A DNA stretch of 64,000 bases from Diogma glabrata (taxonomy: Eukaryota; Arthropoda; Insecta; Diptera; Cylindrotomidae), in contig CAVNZG010001082.1 of assembly GCA_963693315.1 (NCBI GenBank), positions 62,001-126,000 of the forward strand. Direction: 5' to 3'. The notes beneath the pieces were generated by a model that had not been told where the DNA came from, did no database searches, and worked only from the letters and a program-made list of their open reading frames with translations. Made by a program: the position numbers and the translations under genes. How positions within the stretch are numbered: position 1 is the first letter of the stretch; every line of letters starts with the position of its first letter. This document shows positions 1 to 10,908 of this stretch, one piece after another.

Positions 1-326
1 TTGCGAGGACCCAACCTATTCATCCTACCTGTATAATGCAACACTCGATTCGCCAAACCATCTAAGAAGATCTGATTAACCGGTGGTTGAAGTCGACGTA
101 CCTGATCTAAAACAACTTGTGCTGCCTGCACCACCGTTTGAGACTCAGCTACCAAGTCTCTCGCATGAGATACCGTTACTGGAACTGCACCATGATTTAC
201 GTGGTTTCGCAGTTCCTCTGCCCAATTGACCCCCCTAAAATCCACACCTCGAACCAGACATTCGATCTGCAGTTCGTTGGGTTCCAATCCATAAAATGGA
301 TGGTCAATGTCTATTTGACTTGACAT
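1..326 (-). CDS. gag-like protein of an LTR retrotransposon, N-terminal part
   Basis: An open frame of 108 codons starts at the ATG at 326 (minus strand, context TCAAAATGTC) and runs off the left edge without a stop, so the C-terminus is missing. The N-terminus contains YGLEPNELQIECLVRG, which resembles the short acidic LTxxELxxELxxRG-type opening of many insect Ty3/gypsy gag proteins, and it ends with a basic RVLHYTGRMNRLGPR segment. Base composition is clearly less AT-rich than the flanks. A tRNA-Lys-like primer binding site lies upstream on the same strand near 3340, which fits an LTR element, but the 3-kb leader between them is unusually long. I infer gag from the motif pattern and context; no zinc knuckle is reached within the window. 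Confidence 0.5.
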   Translation of the reverse strand, partial: MSSQIDIDHPFYGLEPNELQIECLVRGVDFRGVNWAEELRNHVNHGAVPVTVSHARDLVAESQTVVQAAQVVLDQVRRLQPPVNQIFLDGLANRVLHYTGRMNRLGPR

Positions 327-2280
327 TTTGATGGTAAAATTTATAGAATCCAGAATTCACAATAACAAACAACAATAATAAAACCAATCTCAACAACCAA
401 AAAAAAATGTAGCTAGTATGCTGTAAAAGTGTAAACAATAAAAAGCGTAAAACGAAAAAAAAACCAACGAACGCCCCAAAAAAACAGAAAACTTTTGTAA
501 TAAAAACAAACTCGTAAAGGAACCAAAGGAAAGACCGTCGTAGTTAATCCTTGCTGAATCTGTACAAAAATTCCTAAGATATTGTATATATAAAAGTATA
601 ATTTATTTATTTTAATTTCAGATATGCTGAAATTTCAGAATTAATTATATACCTAAAATTATTTATTGACGACACACCCCTATGGAAAAAATATTTATTT
701 ATTTTAAAATTTGAAAAAAATATTTAAAGATGTTTATTTATTGGGTGGTCCTCTTAACTCAAAATATTTATTTAATTTTTTAAAAAAATAATAGATATTT
801 ATTTATATCTTGATGTCTTGCTTATTTAAAAAAAATTTATTTATTTAGTTACCTAAAATTAACTTAAATTAAAGAAAAATTATTTATTTAATAAAAAATA
901 TTTATTTAGTTTTTTTGAAAAATTTGTTTGATTTATTTTATTTTTATTTAATAATTTAAGAGATTCCCAAAATCAGGATTCGTCTGGAGACAATTTAAAA
1001 AGTAAGTATGGTACAATATCCATTTCATTCAAATTTAAAATATCGCGTTCGCGAGCCCACTCCAACAATGCATGTGAGAACCTACTGGAAAAGCCCCTAA
1101 CGACCAGATTCTACAGAACAGATTCTCCCCAACCTAATAAAACAATCACAACTGTCACGATTAGACACTAGGTCCATTTCTACTGACCCAGTTGTGCTTG
1201 TTTAACCTACAAATAAATTACAACTAAACCTAATGCGAAAGTTGAAGAACGCTCCCGAGCACCAGATTTCAAACCCTAAACTCTATGAAAATTGTTCTAT
1301 TGAAAACTAAATGAAAAAATGGAAAAGTTTTTTGAATTTGTATGAGGTGAAGCCTCTGATCCTGAAAGCAAAAGTACAATTGGTTCTTCTCTTCATTACA
1401 CCGAAGAAGTCTCTGAGCAAAGAATGGTACTACTGCTTTGCACCCAAGTACAAACACGCAACACCACTCCTCGTCCCTGAGAACTTCCTCGGCGAATGAA
1501 GAGAAGAAACCAATGTTCTTCGATCGCATAACCCCGGTGGCCATAGGCGATCTAAGAACGATATCAATGTTAAGGGGATAAGCCCCATGGATGGCTTGTT
1601 AGGCCTACCGCTGAGAAAGTGAATTAATAAACCTAAATACTATATAACTTATCCATAATCTAAATAATTTCTTATTTAAAAATGCTAAATCGAAACATGA
1701 AACACATAATATGTGTTAATAAAGTTTTACATGAAATTAATTAAATTTAATCTTCAGACTAAATAATAAATTGGTAATTTAAAAAAAAATTTACGATTAT
1801 TTTAAATTCAAAACTAAGCTTACTAATTTTTAAGTTATTACCTCTAAAATATTTGTTCAGGTCAAATTTTTCCGCTTTACTTATTGTATTCAAAACAAAC
1901 AACAAAAATAAATGTTAGCTAAAAATAATTACTTCCATACCCATCCCACTTTTTAAATTAATCGCAATAAAAATAATTTAAAAAAATGGTGGTAGCTAAA
2001 CACTTACTAAATCTAACCATAATCAAAAAAACATACAATTAATTTCATATATAAATTAATTGCATCATCCAAAAATATGTACAATATATAAACAATTATA
2101 TGTACAATATGTATGTGGTAGCATAAAAAAATTTCAAAAAAAAACTGCTTCCCCAAAACGGTTTTCTTTTTTCCAAATAAAAACAATTAGTATTACTAAA
2201 AGTAGATGACAGCACAAAAAACAATCTCCAAAAAAATTGCTGTCCCAAAACGGTTTTTTTCAAAATAAAAAAAATTAGTC
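327..2280. other. non-coding stretch, probable leader of the minus-strand LTR element
   Basis: No convincing gene. From about 660 to 960 the sequence is dominated by repeated ATATTTATTTA motifs. From about 961 to 1620 it is noticeably less AT-rich and holds a 91-codon open frame on the minus strand (1544-1269) with no recognisable motif. From 1620 to 2280 it is plain AT-rich DNA. Its place between the primer site and the gag-like ORF suggests retroelement leader or a nested insertion. Confidence 0.4.
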
Positions 2281-2847
2281 TTAACTAATTATACAATGAG
2301 GAACAGGGGCCTCCTGTGGACCAGTCCACTCCTCTACCTGTCGCATGGTCGGTGAGATGGGAACCACCTCAACCAGCTCCTCTATTTGAGTACTCTTGGT
2401 CGAGGAAGCTCCCAGCTCCACGACCAAGCGACTCTCCTTCTCCCTTCTTCTCCTCTCCTTCCTCTTCAGGTGAGAGCTCCTATTTCTATTTATCCTCCTT
2501 CTCTCACGCCAGCCCACATTCACTTCCTCAGTCACTTCATCCATCTCATCCGCTTCCTCATTCACCCCATTCAACTCCTCATTCACTATCTCACAAATCA
2601 ATTTATCCAGAAACTCATCATATTTTTCTTCATAAATATCATCCATTAATTCCAAAAATATTTTATGTTTTACTTCATCCAGAATCACATTTATCATTTC
2701 ATCCACCACATTCCTCGCCTCAACCATTCTCTCTTTTCTCTCTTCATTCGCTCTCCCATCCACTTCATTCATCCAGGGCTCAAACCCACCTGGCCGACAC
2801 CTCCTTAATAACCCCTGACCCCTCATAATTGTATACATTCTTAACAA
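2281..2847 (-). CDS. hypothetical acidic protein, 188 residues, inside the LTR element
   Basis: A complete open frame on the minus strand. I do not recognise it. Residues 30-110 are rich in Glu, Asp and Lys with Leu/Ile/Met spacing typical of amphipathic helices, for example DEMINVILDEVKHKIFLELM. A strongly basic segment near residues 113-140 (WRERRRINRNRSSHLKRKER) could bind nucleic acid or act as a nuclear signal. It lies between the primer binding site at 3349 and the gag-like ORF at 326 on the same strand, so it may be an accessory first ORF of the retroelement. The opposite strand is also open (2316-2828), but it gives a Ser/Pro/His-rich low-complexity product, and I take the minus strand as the more protein-like reading. 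Confidence 0.35.
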   Translation of the reverse strand: MLRMYTIMRGQGLLRRCRPGGFEPWMNEVDGRANEERKERMVEARNVVDEMINVILDEVKHKIFLELMDDIYEEKYDEFLDKLICEIVNEELNGVNEEADEMDEVTEEVNVGWRERRRINRNRSSHLKRKERRRREKESRLVVELGASSTKSTQIEELVEVVPISPTMRQVEEWTGPQEAPVPHCIIS

Positions 2848-3330
2848 AATTCAAAATATATTATTCCTTAATCAAAACCAAAACGAAACCAATAACTGGT
2901 TTATTTCAAGATACACAAAAAGCTGATTGACAACCACCCTATTACCAAAAAAAAACCACAACTGGTTTATCCTAAAACTTACAAAGAGAAACGCGAAATT
3001 CTTTAAATTTTTGAAAATATAAATTTAGAGTACTTACGATAAATATACACATGAACACACCTTAGTAACTAAACCTTTATTTTTCCCTCCAGCCCTTTAA
3101 CAAAATTTAGCCAAATAAACCAACGCGAAAATAAACTACATAAGGACATTAATTAATCTAAATTGAAATGATCAATCAATACATAAATATATAAAAATGT
3201 TCCACAAAAACAAGTTTTTTTTTTCAAACAAAAAAACCGGCTTGCCAACGCCCAAACTGGAAAATATTTATATATATATCTAAAAAAACTAACGGGTCCC
3301 TTTTTGTTCGGCGCTACGTTGTACTACTAC

Positions 3331-3349
3331 AGTCCCTGTTTCGGCGCCA
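3331..3349 (-). promoter_or_regulatory. primer binding site, tRNA-Lys type
   Basis: Read on the minus strand this is TGGCGCCGAAACAGGGACT, close to the complement of a tRNA-Lys 3' end including the CCA. Two bases upstream of it (minus strand) the sequence ends ATTACA, a plausible LTR end in CA, so the LTR would begin at 3353 and extend to higher coordinates. A second, degenerate copy of the same boundary lies at 3306-3325 (TAGCGCCGAAC after ACAACG), so the LTR/primer junction appears twice in tandem. The far end of the LTR cannot be placed because no second LTR is in the window. Confidence 0.6.
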
Positions 3350-3352
3350 CGT

Positions 3353-4751
3353 TGTAATCATTGGACCTTTGTTAACTAAAAATTTGTCACCAGCGAATCT
3401 TGGATTCGGAAATCTCTTATATGTTTCTTAATTTTATCTTGCCATTCTAATATTTAATGTTTAAATTAAAATTAACATACATATTAATAAAAAAATACCT
3501 TACGTTGTAACTGTTGATTGATGTCATCAATATTCTGTTGCTTTAGGTTATTTGTTTGATTTTCCAATATCCCTTGACTAGCGTTTGACCTTTTAACTTC
3601 CCATTTATATATCTGCCTTTGAATCCATACGGTTTTAACAACCGGCAAAACCATCAAACAAACGATTGTCTCTAACTGTGGTAATAGCTTCGATCACTGT
3701 TATCCTTGCTATTCATACTTTCGATAACATCAGTGGATACTTTATCTTCATGTACTGCCACAATTTATAAAGCAGATTTCAGGAATTCTTAATTTATTTT
3801 GATGATGTTGTAAGTAAACAATCATTAATAATTTATCACTTGTATTTAATAAATCAATAATTTTTTTTTGCTTATTTATCAAACAAAATAGACATCCAAA
3901 TCACACACTAATGAAAACAGTGTTAACTTTTTTTTTGTATAAATTAAAGAAATTTCTTTTTAAAATCAAAATCAAATGTAATTATTATTTATTTTTGATA
4001 AGTTTTTAGGTAATGTTTAATAACAAAACTGAATTGAAACTTTTCTTTTGAAAAGCCAAAAATGGAATGATTAATAATTTTTTCCAAAATTAAAAATTGC
4101 AAAAAATGTGATTTTGCTTTTGACCTCTTCTAGTCAATCGTGTAATATCGGAAAATTCAGCAAATGATTAACAACGACGTCTGTTCATTAGCATTGGAAA
4201 TAAAAATTTAGTACGTTCGTTTGCTTTTTATAGTATATTCAAAATTTAACTAGCAGTTAAGTTTTAGAAAATTTTAAAATTATTATTAATGTAAAAAATG
4301 AACGGAAACTAATGAAATGCATTTTTATTGAATTGAAAACGAAGATGAATTTGGTTTTATTATTGTTTCGCGATTATTGCGATCGTTACAACTTCTTTGA
4401 ATATTGTGGCAGGCATTACTTAAGAGATAAAATATAAAATAAATATGTCATATTTATATTTAGAGTAGCATTCATTTATAATATAATTTATAACATGTGT
4501 AATACAAAGCCATATTTACATAATGTATAACAAAGTCAATTCAATTACATTTTATCATAATTGAGTTATTAAACTAGAGGTTTATGATATCTAAAGTGAG
4601 AAACATAAACTTTACTTTGCAAATTTGCTAAATTTCTGGCAAAAACCACATCAGTTGTGGTGCCACCAAATATTGTTGTTGAAATTAATGGACATGAATT
4701 CATCGTTAAATTTAATTTATAATACTTTTAAAACTTTGTAATACATTATGT
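3353..4751. other. probable LTR start followed by AT-rich DNA without a gene
   Basis: The first few hundred bases should be the LTR that ends at the primer site. Beyond that I see only AT-rich sequence. A 52-codon minus-strand frame near 3646-3490 is not convincing as a gene. Confidence 0.35.
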
Positions 4752-6030
4752 AAAATATGGAGGGGCTGAAACCCCGCTCTGAGATATCAAAACTACGGTC
4801 TGGGTTAACGATGAACTACGGTCTGTTTAGTAATTTATTACAAAACTAACACGAAAAATCAATACGTTGCCGGAAAATTATAACAGATCATAATTTAGTG
4901 AAAAGATGATACAATCAGCAAACTACTCCAAAACCCCTCCATTTAACGTTTCGAGAAAATATTACAAAATAAAAAAATTCAAATTTGTTTTAAAATTTCA
5001 AAAATATTGTAAAAATTAAATAAAATCAAAAATTTCAACTTCTTCTCAAAATTCTAAAAACATTCGAAAAATTATTACAAAATCAAAAATTAAAACTTTT
5101 CTAAATTGTTAAAATATTTTTAAAATTATAACAACAAAAATGCAAACTTTTTTTCAAAATTTCAAAAATATTCCAAAAATTAGAATAAAATCAAAAATTT
5201 AAATTTTTACTAAATTCTAAAAATATTCCAAAAATTCTTACAAATCAAAAATTCAAGCTTTTCTTAAAATTCTAAAAATATTCCAAAAATTCAAAAATTC
5301 AAACTTTTTCCAAAATTATAACAATATTAAATTATAGCAAAAATTGAAACTTTTTTCAAAATTCCAAAAATTAGAATAAAATCAAAAATTTAAACTTTTT
5401 CAAAATTCTGAAAATATGTATTTCAAAAATTCTTACAAAATCAAAAATTGAAACATTTTTCAAAATTCCAAAAATGTTGCAAAAATTCAAACTTTACAAA
5501 TTCCAAAATTCTTATAACAAATTAAAAAATTTTCATGTAATGAATTTCAAGTTCCAATTTCATGTTCAATTACATTTCATGTTATACAAATAATTAATTT
5601 TATTTTTTTCCCAAAAATAAAGAAAAATCATTCTTTTGACACACTTGACAACATTTTTTTGACAAACCTAAAATGCAATAATCTAGTTTTGGTCTCAGAT
5701 ACCAATCCATCAAGATTTCTCCAAATTCAATGTTCCTACTCATTATCACTCAAAATGAACGTTTTTTTTTAGCAAAAGATATGCAGATATTCTTGTTTTG
5801 ACACACTTGACCCACTTCGGTTTTTTTGACACACTTTCGGTACAGTTATCGAACACAACGTCCTTTCGGACCTGTCCATACCTATTTTTAGAAAAAAAAT
5901 TTTTGAAATCCCTCCAGCGGTTTTCTCGTAGGTAGACTGTCGGAAACACATACATTTTGTTTTGCTGTTTTAGAATCAGTAGGTCCTAAAACGTCGAGAA
6001 ATGCCAAAAAAGTGGGGGTAAGAATTTCAA
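4752..6030 (+). repeat. modular repeat alpha, copy 1
   Basis: The head begins GGAGGGGCTGAAACCCCGC and continues through TCTGAGATATC and a CTACGGTCTGGGTTAA block. From about 4960 to 5530 there is a degenerate AT-rich minisatellite of roughly 50-60 bases built on phrases such as CAAAATTCTAAAAATATTCC and TTACAAAATCAAAAATT. Then comes one unit of the 140-bp satellite (ATTCTTTTGACACACTTGAC, near 5630) and a tail from about 5690 ending CCTAAAACGTCGAGAAATGC and GTGGGGGTAAGAATTTC. The same module order recurs near 20.0-21.3 kb and 57.9-59.7 kb, and partly in the Transib composite. No protein is encoded. The superfamily is unknown. Confidence 0.75.
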
Positions 6031-6792
6031 TTACACATGTAAATTATATTATCAATAAATAATACTCTAAATTTCAATATGACCTTATTTTATATCTAAT
6101 CTTTTTAGTAATCCCGGCCACAATAGCCAAAGAAGTTTTACTTCAACCGCGTATAAAGATTACGCATTTCATATTTTAAAAATTTTGTAGTTTGTTGTTT
6201 CTTTCATTGTGTTTATATTCGACACAAAATCTTAACTTAATTTTTTCTGAGCTTTTTATTTTTTTTTCTATCTTGACATTTATCAAAACTGACCAAACAA
6301 ATAAACGCATGCTCGAAATGCCGAAAGTGACTGTAAACTATAAAGTTTCATGTCTATAGTGGTTTTCCGGTGCATTTTCATACCCTATTTATTATGACGG
6401 CTTCATAAATTTTATAAATATCTCTTTTGCATCACTTTTATTTTTCTCTTCTCAGCTGTTGGCTCCTTTTTTGTTTGGCCAGGCTAGCTAGTCGGTAGAG
6501 GATGAGAGTTCGTTTCTCTAGGTTTGAGCTCGAGCCCTTATTCCTATTTATTCTTCTTTATGCTTTTCAAAACAAATGTCGTCGGCATGGCCTCCTCCTT
6601 TTGTCCTGTCCTGTAATATCTGTGATATGTATGCAAATGTACTTCAAAATTTCATCGTCTCTGTAACTTGTAGTACAGTATCAACCTTTGCCGAAAAAGT
6701 TTTATATACACTTGCATTCACTGTCAAGGGCTTGTTCGACGCTATCTGGTACTAAGAGTTCAATAATTAATTTTCTACAACACGTTTTATTT

Positions 6793-6932
6793 ATAATAGT
6801 CTCAAATATTGTTTTTCTTTTCAAAATATTTATAGAATTAATCAAATTTCAACAAATTATTTTATAGATTGTTGAAATTTGAATATTTATATAAATATTT
6901 TGAAAAGAAAAACAATATTTGAGGTTATTATA
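6793..6932. repeat. long AT-rich inverted repeat (hairpin) with a third partial arm
   Basis: The two arms, about 62 bases each, are near-complementary and meet around a short loop near 6855-6868. Both contain TTTTCAAAATATTTAT or its complement and AAACAATATTTGAG. A third, direct partial copy of the right arm lies at about 6985-7040 (ATATTTTGAAAAGCC then ATAATATTTGAGGTTATTA). This looks like a foldback MITE or a local inverted duplication. Confidence 0.65.
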
Positions 6933-7149
6933 AACATGCGTTTTTTTATTTGTTTATATTAATAAAAAAAGTTATTGTTGTTGATTATTCATATAGATAT
7001 TTTGAAAAGCCAAATAATATTTGAGGTTATTATTAATTATGTCTTATGAAAAAATTTAAATTTGTGTTTCTATTCCGTTTTTTCCCTTTCGTGCATTATG
7101 TTATAATTTCCCTTTTTCATATAGAAATTCGAAATTTTCGAACAGTATA

Positions 7150-7300
7150 ATACCATTATAGGAAAGAGCTCACCCATCAGTACCCATAAGATATCACCTT
7201 GGCTAGTGTATATCACTGCTATTGACGTTAAATCGTATTTACGTTAACTCGAATTTCAATAACAAGGACTGAAATAGACGAGGTTGTCACACCCGTAAAC
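7150..7300. repeat. fragment of a dispersed 150-bp repeat (LINE-derivative 5' region)
   Basis: Shares TACCCATAAGATATCACC, CTTGGCTAGTG.ATATCAC, TGCTATTG and GAGGTTGTCACACCCGT with copies at 25520-25650 and 44028-44200. The last of these sits at the 5' side of an internally deleted LINE derivative, so this is probably a 5' fragment of that family. Confidence 0.55.
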
Positions 7301-8866
7301 TTGAGCACTCAAATTGTCCTTGAAAAAAATTCTTCTTGAAGTATTCTTTTGTATTTGTACTTTAAGTAGTGATTGGTATTTGCACATATATTTAACACAC
7401 TTTTGTATACGTGCACCGTTAGCTACTTTGCTCAAAACCTCGTGCTCTAATGATACAGTTTCTCATCGCCTGCTGGACAACGGATACTACGGCAAAAATA
7501 TTTTCAGTACTCCTCGCAGTCCTTTTGAATTCATCCTCGTATACATAAACTTATTTGCTTTACTCATTTATTTACTTGAACACATTTGTTTTGTTTATGT
7601 TTTGATTAATTGTTTTTTATTGTTTTAAACTTATGTATTTATTCCACTTTGTTTCGGAATTAGTTTTCTATTTTAACATACAAATTGTACATCGCTCTTT
7701 ATATTTTAATCGTTATTTTGTTATTGTTATTTTCCCTTTCAACAGTTTTGTTTTGTTGTTGTTAACGCAAATGACGGTGTTAGTTTTTCTTCTTATCCTT
7801 TTGTTCTATAAATTTTTTATTGTGTTTTACTTATTTACAGGTTTTGTTAAGGTTTTCCACTGTTCAACTAATTGTTGGTTATCATTTGTAGACTCAAATT
7901 AATGAAGCTGTCATTAATCGTAGTAAGATTTATTTTCGACGATGAAAACGGAGAATAAAATCATGAACTTTTATGTTGTTTATTCTGAACTAAGTGTATT
8001 TATTTTTTGTACATGATTTTTAGAAATTAAAACATAAATAATGAAGACAATGACAATAAGGAAAATAAAGAAGTTCTTGATGTATTTTATGTTTTAGAAT
8101 ATGGTTAAATTTACCATTGAATTGATTAGCTAAATTAGAATAATTTTTTTTAATTTTTGTTGAAATTCTGTACAAATGATTGATGATATAAAACTCCTAA
8201 TTAGGTTGAATAAATTAACAAAACGAAAATCGAGGTTCAAGTTGAATGTATAAACTATCAGTTTGAATTATTTAATCAATACACAACACAACTGAAAAAA
8301 CTTTTATTTGTGATAATCAAGTTTTCAATTAAATTTACTTACTTAGAAAGTACTTACGAGTGTGAGACCTCACTCTCTCTTTTCAAAATCTTCCATCCAT
8401 AATTTTGCAACATTATTTGATGTTATATACTTAAAATTTAAATCTCTATTGATTCCTTAGGTTTGCCTGTGAAACCGTGAAATTATATTTATTGATTTTT
8501 GTTATTTTCAACACAAAAACTGAAAATGCGTAAAAAAATTAGGAAAAAATCAGCTTAATTCGTTTTAAAATGTTTTATCAAACAAAATTTATAGAAATTT
8601 GTTGTTATATGCATTACAAAATATAAAAGGAAGTAGAAGGAGAAGAAGAGGTTTGAATCATGGAGAGAACCATGCTATAAATACGTATGATATGGTTATT
8701 TTAAATACATGAGAGGTACGTTTTTACATACTTTATATTTATTTTTTGAGTTGGATGGATGGGGTTCAAAGGAAAAAGTGGTGCAAATTTTTTAAAAAAT
8801 CCCGTCATTTGCAAAATATATTGGTTAATTTTGTAAACATTAATTTTATAAAATAATTATACATAT

Positions 8867-9484
8867 TGTCATGTTTTTCTATCATCCTCGAATTAACCTA
8901 ATTTCAATTCAATAAACATTATTTCCATAAATCCCTTCTGAATTCGATCACTGATTTGTAATCAAAAACATCCAGGTTTTATTGAGCCTTCAACACCACT
9001 GTTCCACAATAACAAGATAACAAATAATATTGCTTAACAAGAATATTCAATAAGATCAAACATTCCAACGGTTGATTGCAGAAATTTCCAGTATAAACAT
9101 AGCGTCCAAAATAATTCACAGGATATTTCTATTGAATAACACTTAAAACTTTATTCACAATAAAAAAATAACTTTGCTTCTATATCGACACGGTTTTATA
9201 TCCACGACAGATGGTTTCGTTTACAGTTGATTTTCACTTAACACAATTTCAACTTGAACTATATACACTATCGCAGTCTGATTTAAAATATCTATCGTTT
9301 TGCGAAAGGTATTCTTTAAATACGATTTGGCTTAAATTCTTGATTATTAGAGGTAAATTCAAAATATTTTTACAAAGAAAACTCGAGAAATTCTGACAAC
9401 AATCCACGTCATTATTTTGCATTTATTTTATTTAATTTTTTGTTTTTTGTTTTGTTTTTTGTGTTTTTCTTGGAATTTGTAACA
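8867..9484 (-). mobile_element. degenerate solo LTR, gypsy-type
   Basis: Begins TGTCATGTTTTTC and ends GAATTTGTAACA on the plus strand. Similar to the well-delimited solo LTR at 46801-47454, sharing GAATTCGATCACTGATT, TTCCACAATAACA, TCCAACGGTT and GCAGAAATTTCCAGTA in the same order. A possible polyadenylation signal (AATAAAG) on the minus strand suggests minus orientation. No target duplication is visible, and no retroelement interior adjoins it. Confidence 0.55.
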
Positions 9485-10159
9485 CTTTAGTTAAAATATT
9501 GTAATGTTCTAGGCAAATCGCAAAAGTTTCTATTTCGGGCATTCCGGTTCAGCAGAAAAACCTTCAATGGCACACCATTGTATGAAAAGGGAGTATGGTA
9601 GAAAATCAATCGAGACTTAGAAAGTTTCAAAATGTTCAGTACAGAGTTGCATAGTAAGTAGGCAGCTCTAAATAATTGTTATTGAATAGTAGACAGGCTG
9701 GTCTAAATCATATACAAATAAAGATTACAAGACTTGGAGTCTAAAACGAGCTATTTTTTGAAGCCATTTTTTGGACAAAGATAGATATCGAATTTACTTG
9801 GGTGGTGAAAAACCGACAGTAATTTACTTTAGGAGACAGTCTGATGTTAACAGAAAAATAACGAAATATTTTTGTAATATCTCAAATACGTTTAAAATAT
9901 AGTTTTGATTTACATGGTCTAAAAGACCTATAAGCATTTAATTCATGTCAAAATTTTCAAAATTTTATCACACCTTTTTGGTGAATTTTTCGTGAATTTT
10001 TCAAAAATAAAATGTCTGTCTCTATTCCGAACGGGCGTTTGTTACGGTTGACAAAAACTAGAAAACAACTAGATCAATTTCAATACATATTATTATTTTT
10101 AAAAAATTTGTTTTTTGTTTAATATAAAAGGACGGTACGGTACGCTCGATAACTGAACG
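9485..10159. other. no recognisable feature
   Basis: AT-rich sequence between the LTR-like block and a LINE fragment. I see no gene or repeat here. Confidence 0.4.
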
Positions 10160-10690
10160 TAAAAGGTGTCATAATTTTACTCAGATAATAGACCAGCCTA
10201 CCAGAGTTCCTGGACAAAGTAGCATCTTACTTGATTTGTTTTTGACAAATGATCCATACTTAGTACAATTTATAGTATCAGAGCCTTTAGGTGGGTATGA
10301 TCATAATTTGATCTCCACAAAATTTAATCCCGGTCTTGTTTGGGACTACAAAGCGGTGGATTGGCAAGAACTTAAAGTCTTCTTTAAACACTGTCCTTCG
10401 AAACATAGTTGTCTTACTGGCCAAGATCCAAACATTGCTGCTCTTAATTTTTCTGAAATTATACTTGAAGGCATGCGTAGATTTATTTCTAATAAATTGG
10501 TCATTCCGAAGGTTGATCTATGGCTTTCGAGTAAATGCAAAAAAGCAATTAAAGTTAAACAAAAAGCTTTCTAAAAGTTTATCCAAAACAAAACTGATAA
10601 AAACCTTAGAGAGTATCGAAGAGAGGAATTTATGTAGGGAACTAATAGATGAAGAGAAAAATCTATTTAATTTTAAAAAAGCTTAAAAAC
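10160..10690 (+). pseudogene. LINE fragment, C-terminal part of the endonuclease domain
   Basis: The frame from 10167 to 10574 reads like the end of an APE endonuclease and the linker of a Jockey/CR1-type LINE. It has a TQIIDQPTRVPG block, SSILLDLFLTNDP, then GGYDHNLIS in place of the usual SDH motif, and a WDYKAVDWQELKVFF segment. After the stop at 10572 the homologous reading continues in another frame (EERNLCRELIDEEKNLF), so there is a frameshift. No reverse transcriptase follows. It is a dead, 5'- and 3'-truncated copy of a different LINE family from the intact one at 29.7-32.6 kb. Confidence 0.65.
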
Positions 10691-10908
10691 TCAATTCTCA
10701 ATCGATTCTAATCCCTAGTTGGCATGGTATCTTCGGATATTCAGAGACGTTAATATATAATTAACGATATTAACACTAAACATGCCTAACTTTCAATTAA
10801 AAATCATTTAGTGTGTCATAAAAATTATTTCTATAGTTTTAGTTAAATCTTTTAGTTTTTGTGATAATGGGCTGACTTTAACTGTACGATCATGTTGATG
10901 GTTTACAC

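Larger units (their letters stand above)
6031..8866. other. AT-rich DNA without a recognisable gene
   Basis: Apart from the hairpin at 6793-6932 and the repeat fragment at 7150-7300, I find nothing supported. Open frames at 7314-7628 and 7633-7902 are hydrophobic AT-driven translations with no motif. Confidence 0.5.

Noticed and set aside
2316..2828. 170-codon plus-strand frame rich in Ser, Pro and His
   Set aside because: Antisense of the acidic minus-strand ORF. The composition looks like a mirror of Glu-rich codons rather than a real protein.
3490..3646. 52-codon minus-strand frame with Gln/Asn-rich end
   Set aside because: It lies within the probable LTR, has no motif, and its splice signals are weak.
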